NCBI GenBank assembly: GCA_963729215.1
Contig: CAVSND010000030.1
Location: 124,001-188,000, forward strand
Source of the DNA: CAVQJU01 sp963729215
GTDB taxonomy: Bacteria > Acidobacteriota > Vicinamibacteria > Vicinamibacterales > CAVVIG01
Direction: 5' to 3'
DNA length: 64,000 bases
The position numbers were made by a program, and so were the translations under genes. Of the stretch, positions 58,816 to 64,000 are shown piece after piece. Below the pieces are notes generated by a model. That model had not been told where the DNA came from. It worked only from the letters and a program-made list of their open reading frames with translations, and searched no databases. Every line of letters starts with the position of its first letter. The first letter of the stretch is position 1.

Positions 58816-59787
58816 ATGTTCGCCGTTGACCATGCCGCAACCGCACTGCTCCTCAAGCGCCGGTACCCGTCTGTGCCCCTCGCGCCAATTCTCGTCTCGG
58901 TTCAGGCCATGGAATTCGCCTGGGTCGGACTCAACTATCTCGGCATCGAGCGAACCACGACGGAAGCCGCGGTCCATAGCGTCGCTGATGTCCACCTTGC
59001 CTACATGCCCTACTCACATTCAGTCGGCACGGCAGTCGGCGTCGCGGTTTTGGTGTGGCTGATGATCGAAAAGGGATTCGGCCGGGCGGCGCTGGGCCGT
59101 GCGGTCGGCCTCGGCATCGTGTCGCATCTCGTCCTCGATCTGGCGACGCACGGACACGACATCGTGCTCTGGCCCGGGTTGGCCACGCCACGCCTGGGCC
59201 TGGGCTTGTACGAAGCCGCGCCAGTCGCCGCGTTTGTCGTCGAGTTTCTCTACGGACTCTTTTGTTGGTACGTCTATCGAGGGAACCTCGGCCTGCTCGC
59301 GCTGATTGGCTTCGGGAACCTCGCCAACTTGTCGTTCCTGTCTCCGTCGATCCCGGGTCCGGAGGAGTACCTCGCGGGACGCCCGATGCTTCTGGTGACG
59401 GTCATGTTCGCCCAGATCGTGTCGACTCTGATCCTCGTCGGCCTGATCGCACGCCGTCACACATCAACGGGGACGCGATTGAGCGACACACTGGCTAGAG
59501 ATGGTGACAACGACGAGCCAGGGCTAGCCGAATGTTACGGGTCGCCGACTCGGCGAGGATGTCGGCGAGCGACGTCACCGGAAGCTCCGGGAACCGGCGA
59601 TGGAGGTCCGTCGGCGCAAAGGTCAGGTCGATGGTGTCCATGGCAATTGCCGCGCGCACCTGACGTGCACGATTCGGCTGGACCCGTCCGAGCGCGGCGG
59701 CGAGCAGGCGCAGCACGACGCGAGGGACGTGTCGGGGCGGTACCGTGCGCCCCGAAACCCGCTGCAGGCGTGCCGCAAGCTCGTTGA
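58816..59787 (+). CDS. Integral membrane protein, metal-dependent-hydrolase-like (C-terminus uncertain)
   Basis: ATG 58816 follows a strong AAGGAGG site. Residues 1-220 hold several membrane helices: MFAVDHAATALLLKRRYP, SVGTAVGVAVLVWLMIEKGF, LGIVSHLVLDLATHGHDIVL, PVAAFVVEFLYGLFCWYVY, MLLVTVMFAQIVSTLILVGL. The Hx8-10D pattern (SHLVLDLATHGHD) resembles YdjM-type membrane metal-dependent hydrolases. From about residue 225 the frame runs antisense through about 290 bp of the convergent NmrA-like gene and is low complexity. A lost or gained base near 59470-59490 probably hides the true stop, for instance at 59498. Confidence 0.65.
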   Translation: MFAVDHAATALLLKRRYPSVPLAPILVSVQAMEFAWVGLNYLGIERTTTEAAVHSVADVHLAYMPYSHSVGTAVGVAVLVWLMIEKGFGRAALGRAVGLGIVSHLVLDLATHGHDIVLWPGLATPRLGLGLYEAAPVAAFVVEFLYGLFCWYVYRGNLGLLALIGFGNLANLSFLSPSIPGPEEYLAGRPMLLVTVMFAQIVSTLILVGLIARRHTSTGTRLSDTLARDGDNDEPGLAECYGSPTRRGCRRATSPEAPGTGDGGPSAQRSGRWCPWQLPRAPDVHDSAGPVRARRRAGAARREGRVGAVPCAPKPAAGVPQAR

Positions 59788-60415
59788 ACGACAGGTTCTC
59801 CGGGCCGCCGATCTCGAGCGTCACGCCACGCATCGACGAATCGACGATCGGTTGTTCGGCGAGCGCCGCGACATCGGATACCGACACAAAATTGATGGGA
59901 TTGGCGCCTCGACCGAATATGACGGGCCGGCCGGAGGCGCCTGCCGTCTTGTCGAGCAGATCGAGCCAGAATTCAGCGAAGGCAGTCGCGCGCACGATGG
60001 TCCATGCCGCCCCGCTCGCTCGCAGATATTCCTCGGCCGCGTATTTCATGCGAAATAGTTCGATGGGATGTTCCGCCGACGCGCCCACGATCGAGATCAG
60101 CACCACGGCGGCCTTCGCGCTGGCGGCCGCATCGATCAGGTGGTAATTGCCGTCGCGATCGACGGAGGCCGGCGACACATTCCCCGTGTCGCCGAATCCG
60201 TGAACCGCAGAGACGACCGTCTCCACGCCCGCCACCGCCGCGCCCAGGCTGCTGGCGTCCCGCACGTCGCCTTCGACGATCTCCACGCGGCTGCCTGCGA
60301 TGTGCGCGGTCCGCGTCCGATCGCGCGTCAGCACGCGAACGCCCAGTCCTCGCGCCACCAGCCGGCGGACGATCAGCGTGCCAAGGCGTCCGCTTCCGCC
60401 GGCGACGAGGATCAC
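59495..60415 (-). CDS. NAD(P)-binding NmrA-like / SDR-type protein
   Basis: The 306-residue protein starts with GTG 60415 (VILVAGGSGRLGTLIVRRLV), an atypical SDR Rossmann motif (GGxGxxG). It then has EIVEGDVRDASSLGAAVAGV, VVSAVHGFG, LISIVGASAEHPIELFRMKY, AEEYLRASGAAWTIVRATAF and ISFN-like EIGGPENLSFNELAARLQRV. These match the NmrA/HSCARG and NAD(P)H-quinone-oxidoreductase-like atypical SDR group, which sense redox state or reduce substrates. The start overlaps the SnoaL-like gene's stop by 4 bp. Together they face a divergent TetR regulator. Confidence 0.85.
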   Translation of the reverse strand: MILVAGGSGRLGTLIVRRLVARGLGVRVLTRDRTRTAHIAGSRVEIVEGDVRDASSLGAAVAGVETVVSAVHGFGDTGNVSPASVDRDGNYHLIDAAASAKAAVVLISIVGASAEHPIELFRMKYAAEEYLRASGAAWTIVRATAFAEFWLDLLDKTAGASGRPVIFGRGANPINFVSVSDVAALAEQPIVDSSMRGVTLEIGGPENLSFNELAARLQRVSGRTVPPRHVPRVVLRLLAAALGRVQPNRARQVRAAIAMDTIDLTFAPTDLHRRFPELPVTSLADILAESATRNIRLALARRCHHL

Positions 60416-60877
60416 TGCCGCGCCGTCGACGGCGCGGCGGGAGGCGGCCCCCCGGGAGCGACCTGCTGGCGAACGGCGGCATCGACGTTCTCGCCGCCTT
60501 CCCGAACCGGCTCGAGATAGAAGCGCGCCCAGGCGAGCAGTCCATCCGCGACACCGAAGATCACCACACCGCGCATCACGTGCAGCGAGCCGTCGCGCCG
60601 CGTGCCGCGGTGTTCCCACTCGGTCCATACCTCGTCTTTGTTGACGGCCGAGCGCAGCACCCTCGTGGTGAGGTCGGGGATCGCGGCGAAGATCTGCTCC
60701 CAATTCCGGCGGACCTGCTCCCGGCCCGTGAAGCTGCGCTCCGGGGTGGGCGGGCGTGTCGTTCCGGTAGTCCGGAGCGAAGCACGCCACGACCGCGTTG
60801 AGGTCGCGCGCGTTCGTGGCGCGCTCGAGCCGCGTGGGCAGGCTGGCCGCGTCGTCAATCGTGTCGTCGTTCGCCAT
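60412..60877 (-). CDS. SnoaL-like / nuclear-transport-factor-2 family protein (frameshifted)
   Basis: From ATG 60877 the first frame reads DDAASLPTRLERATNARDLN and AVVACFAPDYRNDTPAHP. From about 60745 the next frame reads ERSFTGREQVRRNWEQIFAA, IPDLTTRVLRSAVNKDEVWT, EWEHRGTRRDGSLHVMRGVV and GLLAWARFYLEPV. Both halves fit a SnoaL-like polyketide-cyclase/NTF2 fold. One extra base in ACCCCGGAG explains the break. The next gene (NmrA-like) overlaps its stop. Confidence 0.8.
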
Positions 60878-60896
60878 CACGAGACTCCATATTTAA

Positions 60897-60921
60897 TACA
60901 GTGTAACTGTAATTAACTGTA
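60897..60921. promoter_or_regulatory. Probable TetR-type operator between divergent genes
   Basis: TACAGT/ACTGTA with a 3-bp spacer (60897-60911) and a further ACTGTA at 60916-60921 lie in the short gap between the SnoaL-like and TetR genes. The location and symmetry fit autoregulation and control of the divergent operon by the TetR protein. No half-site has been compared with known operators. Confidence 0.45.
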
Positions 60922-60932
60922 TACTCTGCGCC

Positions 60933-61577
60933 ATGGCCGCGAAAGTCAAGCGCACCCGGCGATACGACTCCACGCGGCGCCAGGATGGGGCGCAGCGGCG
61001 GCGTGCCGCGATCGTCGAGTCGGCGAGCCGCCTCTTTCTGCGCGAGGGATACGTCGGCACCACGATCGCGAAGATCGCCGGAGATGCCGGCGTCTCGGAG
61101 GAGACCGTCTACAAGGCGTTCGGCAACAAGATCGCGCTCGTCCGTGCCATCCGGGATCGGGCCCTCGCCGGCGCCGGGCCGGTGCACGCCGAGCGCCGAT
61201 CGGACCGGATGCAGGCGCGCGAGAACGACCCGCGCCGAATCATTCGAGCATGGGGCGTCCTGACCATGGAAGTCGCCCCGCGGGTGGCGCCCGTGCTGCT
61301 GCTGCTGCGGCAGGCAGCGGCGAGCGATCGGGAACTGGCGAAATTGCAGGCGGAGATGGATGAGGCCAGGCTGACGCGCATGACGCACAATGCGCAGACG
61401 CTGCTGAAGGGCGGACATCTGCGTCCGGGCATCGATCTCGACGAAGCGGCGGATGTGTTGTGGACCTACAGTTCCCCCGAACTCTACGAGCTGTTCGTCG
61501 TCAGACGAGGCTGGACCGTCGAGCGATACGGACGGTTCGTCGCCGACGCGATGATCGCCGCACTGCTGCCCTCGTGA
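60933..61577 (+). CDS. TetR/AcrR-family transcriptional regulator
   Basis: This 214-residue regulator has an N-terminal TetR helix-turn-helix (RRAAIVESASRLFLREGYVG, TTIAKIAGDAGVSEETVYKA, FGNKIALVRAIRDRAL) and a variable ligand-binding domain ending YERYGR-like (here VERYGRFVADAMIAALL). It is likely to repress itself and the divergent NmrA-like/SnoaL-like pair through the inverted repeat at 60897. The ligand is unknown. The basic N-terminal extension (AAKVKRTRRYDSTRRQD) is somewhat longer than usual. Confidence 0.93.
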   Translation: MAAKVKRTRRYDSTRRQDGAQRRRAAIVESASRLFLREGYVGTTIAKIAGDAGVSEETVYKAFGNKIALVRAIRDRALAGAGPVHAERRSDRMQARENDPRRIIRAWGVLTMEVAPRVAPVLLLLRQAAASDRELAKLQAEMDEARLTRMTHNAQTLLKGGHLRPGIDLDEAADVLWTYSSPELYELFVVRRGWTVERYGRFVADAMIAALLPS

Positions 61578-61881
61578 TCGCCGCCGCGCCGGGGCGCGAC
61601 CGGCCGGCTGCGTGGCCCGAACCCCGGTGATGTTTCGGAGCCGCCTCCGACAGGCCGGAGATTCGCGAAGACGAACGGCGCGTCCGAGGCCTTGCGATCC
61701 CTACAACCCATTCTCCAACCGCTAATTGCCGTCATCGTTCTGAAACACCGATGTGGCAGCCGTTTTGCCGGGAGAGGCTTATCTGGCGGCGGCGTCGACG
61801 CTGCGCGACGCCGAACAACAGGTGACAGGCGGGGCGAACGATGGTGTTCGCCATGGTTCGTATCGACAAGGAGAATCGGTC
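61578..61881. other. Intergenic region without a gene
   Basis: No frame with family resemblance and no long repeat is visible. The last part holds the leader and the AAGGAG ribosome-binding site of the gene at 61882. Confidence 0.5.
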
Positions 61882-62454
61882 ATGACGCGACATCGAATGA
61901 GCATCACAGGAGTGGCCCTGCTGTCCGTGATCGCGATGACCGGAAGCCTTTGGGCACAGACGAAGACCACCACCGAGAGCGTCAAGGGCGCCGCCCATGT
62001 CACCAGCGCCAGGATGACGGGCGTCGTGGATTGGGTTCAGGGCAACACACTCGTCGCCAAGATGCAGCCGCACGGGGACTACCGTGTGTTCGACGTGCAA
62101 CCGGGGCGCGAGTTCATGATCGACGGTCAGACGAAGCACATCGGCGATCTCAAGCCCGGAACGGTCCTGACCGCGACCGTGACGACGACCACACGGCCCG
62201 TGACGGTTCGCACGACGAGCGTCCTCAACGGCACCGTGTGGTGGGTCCAGGGCAACTACGTCGTCCTGACCCTCGAAAGCGGCGAAAACCACGAGTACCA
62301 CGTGCCCGCGTCGTTCAAGTTCGTGGTCGAGGGCAAGCCCGCGACCGTCTCCGAACTCAAGCGAGGCATGAAGGTATCGGCCACCAAGATCGTCGAAGAG
62401 CCCCATACCGAGCTCGCGTCGAATACCGTCATCACCGGCAAGTCACCCAAGTAG
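61882..62454 (+). CDS. Secreted beta-rich protein of unknown function
   Basis: The 190-residue precursor starts at ATG 61882 behind AAGGAGAATC. It has a signal peptide (ALLSVIAMTGSLWAQ). The mature part has two similar units: MTGVVDWVQGNTLVAKMQPH, YRVFDVQPGREFMIDGQTK, and LNGTVWWVQGNYVVLTLESG, NHEYHVPASFKFVVEGK. Each begins GxVxWVQGN and ends in a VxELKxGxxVxAT-like strand (KPGTVLTATVTTTTRPV, KRGMKVSATKIV). This duplicated small beta-barrel resembles DUF5666-like folds. The function is unknown. Confidence 0.7.
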   Translation: MTRHRMSITGVALLSVIAMTGSLWAQTKTTTESVKGAAHVTSARMTGVVDWVQGNTLVAKMQPHGDYRVFDVQPGREFMIDGQTKHIGDLKPGTVLTATVTTTTRPVTVRTTSVLNGTVWWVQGNYVVLTLESGENHEYHVPASFKFVVEGKPATVSELKRGMKVSATKIVEEPHTELASNTVITGKSPK

Positions 62455-62504
62455 GCAACGAGCTTGCCTGCGCGCCCGGACTCGCGTACTGTGGGCCACC
62501 GCAG

Positions 62505-63830
62505 ATGCTGAATGACGCGGTCGGCACAACCCGCCTCCCCCGCGGCGTTTGGCGATTTCTACTTCTGCTGGTCATCGCCGCCGCGCCGGCGTGGGCGCAA
62601 GACCAGCCTGCCCCGGCTCCGCAGACACGTCAGCAAGACCAGCCCGCCGGCCCCGTTCCACAAACACGCGAGGAGGTCATTGCCGGTGAGCGCGCCGACA
62701 AGGTGGCCCAACTCTGGCCCGAACGCCAGAACGCGATGGTCGATATCGCGAACGGCCTGGCAGAGCGCGGGCTCAACGAAGGCCTCGAATCCGGCAAGGG
62801 CTCGAACGGCGTCCAGGTGACGCTGGGCGGCATGCGGGAAGCACAGGGCATGAGCGTCGGCGTCGGCTACCGCCGGTCGGATCTGTTTCACGAGCAGCTG
62901 GGAGTTCGCGGCACGGCGCGCGGAACCCCGAGCGGCGCCTACATGTTCGACGCCGACGTCGACTTCCAGGGCATCCGGACGGATCGCACCTACCTGCGCT
63001 GGTACACGCGGTTCGAACACTCGCCAAAGCTCGATTACTTCGGCCCGGGGAATGATTCGTCCAACGCGAATCGGACCAGTTACCTGTACGACGACTTCTC
63101 GAGCGACTTCAACGCGTCGTTCGAACTGGTGAAGCACTTCCACGTCGGCGGCACCGGCGGCTATTTCCACGCGCACACGGCCCGAAGCGACGAAGACGGC
63201 ATCATTCCCATCGACGAGGCCTTTCCGGCGGACAGCATTCCCGGATTCGCGGAAGATACGAAGTACACGCGGGTCGGGGTGTTTGCGTACTACGACTCGC
63301 GCGATTCGCACACCGGCCCGCGAAGGGGTGGATTGCTCGTCGCACGGTATCGTGAGTACTGGGACATCGACCTGAAGGAGTTCGCTTTCCGGCAGACCGA
63401 ATTCGAGGTGCAGAAGTACGTGCCGTACTTCAACCGGAGCCGCGTCCTCGCAGTGGGCGGATCCGTGGTGCTCTCCTTTCCCAAGGAGGCCAACGCGGTG
63501 CCGATGTACCTGCAGCCGATGCTCGGCGGCAGCGATTCGCTGCGCGGCTTCGTGCCGTACCGGTTCAGGGACTACCATTCGCTGAATCTGATTGCCGAGC
63601 ACCGCTGGCATGCCTTCAGCATGCTGGACATGGCCCTGTTCGTCGATGCGGCCAAGGTCGTCCCGCTCAAGCGCGATGTCGCCGACTTCAACGGCCTCCA
63701 CTACAGCGGCGGCATCGGCTTTCGCGTGCGCATGCGTTCGGCCATCGTCAGCCGGATCGACTTCGCGGCTTCGTCGGAAGGTGTCCGGATGAGCTGGACC
63801 TTCAGCGACATTCTCGATCCGAAGTTCTGA
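62505..63830 (+). CDS. Omp85/BamA-TamA-like outer membrane beta-barrel protein
   Basis: The 441-residue precursor has a signal peptide (FLLLLVIAAAPAWAQ) and a Gln/Pro-rich spacer. The barrel follows: LAERGLNEGLESGKGSNGVQ, YRRSDLFHEQLGVRGTARGT, VGVFAYYDSRDSHTGPRRGG, LGGSDSLRGFVPYRFRDYHS and NLIAEHRWHAFSMLDMALF. GSDSLRGF is the conserved loop motif of Omp85 proteins. It ends in SDILDPKF with a terminal Phe. No POTRA domain is visible, so it is a short barrel-only member rather than BamA itself. The next gene begins 4 bp after its stop. Confidence 0.83.
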   Translation: MLNDAVGTTRLPRGVWRFLLLLVIAAAPAWAQDQPAPAPQTRQQDQPAGPVPQTREEVIAGERADKVAQLWPERQNAMVDIANGLAERGLNEGLESGKGSNGVQVTLGGMREAQGMSVGVGYRRSDLFHEQLGVRGTARGTPSGAYMFDADVDFQGIRTDRTYLRWYTRFEHSPKLDYFGPGNDSSNANRTSYLYDDFSSDFNASFELVKHFHVGGTGGYFHAHTARSDEDGIIPIDEAFPADSIPGFAEDTKYTRVGVFAYYDSRDSHTGPRRGGLLVARYREYWDIDLKEFAFRQTEFEVQKYVPYFNRSRVLAVGGSVVLSFPKEANAVPMYLQPMLGGSDSLRGFVPYRFRDYHSLNLIAEHRWHAFSMLDMALFVDAAKVVPLKRDVADFNGLHYSGGIGFRVRMRSAIVSRIDFAASSEGVRMSWTFSDILDPKF

Positions 63831-63834
63831 CGCC

Positions 63835-64000
63835 ATGTCACGCACCCCGATAACCTGCATCGCCCTCGTGCTCTTCGCCGGAACAATGCTGGCGGCGCAG
63901 GCGTCGCGGTTTTATCCGGATGACCCGCTGACCGCCGAACCCCGGCCCCTGGCGGTCGCCGAGCCGCAGAGGCGCGCGTTGAGCGCCATGCTCGAAACGG
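63835..64000 (+). CDS. Secreted protein, N-terminal part (partial at window end)
   Basis: The frame starts at ATG 63835 and runs off the window. It encodes a signal peptide (CIALVLFAGTMLAAQ) and then SRFYPDDPLTAEPRPLAVAE. It is 4 bp after the Omp85-type gene and on the same strand, so the two form an operon. The family cannot be decided from 55 residues. Confidence 0.65.
   Translation, partial: MSRTPITCIALVLFAGTMLAAQASRFYPDDPLTAEPRPLAVAEPQRRALSAMLET

Noticed and set aside
61692..62504. Long N-terminal extension of the Omp85-like frame
   Set aside because: It overlaps the secreted protein at 61882-62454 in another frame; the signal peptide begins after ATG 62505.

Overview
The window is about 65% G+C, gene-dense, and carries no rRNA, tRNA, CRISPR array or recognisable prophage. 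The gene content points to an Acidobacteriota genome, most likely class Vicinamibacteria. The clues are an Oar-type TonB receptor with an N-terminal carboxypeptidase-regulatory-like domain, a beta-propeller hybrid sensor kinase, many secreted proteins of families common in that class (DUF6152, DUF6282, GRFEG[DN]TLVV proteins), and plentiful c-di-GMP/PilZ genes. This placement is inferred from gene families; no marker gene was compared.

Layout. 1-8.4 kb: the tail of an ATPase, a secreted DUF6282 hydrolase, an Oar-like receptor, and a divergent propeller histidine kinase with its NarL-type regulator. 8.4-16.3 kb: RNase III carrying an extra DUF2007 domain, a SpoIIE/PP2C phosphatase, a cystathionine gamma-synthase-type enzyme, DedA, a four-helix-bundle gene inside a palindromic element, CutA, an FtsB-like protein, and an MhqO/MhqD-like pair. 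16.3-26.7 kb: a YVTN propeller lipoprotein, an ECF sigma factor with an anti-sigma factor fused to an HNH-like domain, a polysaccharide-monooxygenase-like protein divergent from a TonB receptor, a second four-helix-bundle element, DUF6152, and a flavin reductase/cyclopropane synthase pair. 26.7-36.4 kb: a UBP zinc finger, DUF5996, two PilZ proteins, a FecR-OmpA-CHASE2/HD-GYP operon, and a large FN3-IPT-FG-GAP surface protein. 36.4-43.5 kb: a Tat-exported thiamine-diphosphate enzyme with a cytochrome c and a secreted protein, then an aromatic-acid:H+ symporter. 43.5-49.2 kb: a cold-shock/RNA-binding cluster (RRM, two cold-shock domains, an omega-like protein) and the 2-oxoglutarate dehydrogenase genes sucA-sucB. 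49.2-64 kb: secreted proteins of unknown function, a coiled-coil/PilZ protein, SRPBCC, NmrA-like and SnoaL-like enzymes under a divergent TetR regulator, and an Omp85-type protein.

The most striking structure is a family of intergenic elements built from 7-bp or 9-bp tandem repeats, often as inverted arms. I count nine loci. Five lie in gaps between convergent genes, and two enclose a gene of the 23S-rRNA-intervening-sequence/Avd four-helix-bundle family between inverted arms. They look like gene-bearing and gene-less members of one hairpin element family.

About a dozen otherwise conserved genes are split by single-base shifts (FtsB-like, sigma factor, four-helix bundle, DUF3761-like, FN3-IPT protein, GRFEG protein, omega-like, lipoprotein, SnoaL and others), often at short homopolymers. 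This pattern looks more like residual sequencing error than biological decay, so these genes are annotated as reconstructed loci.
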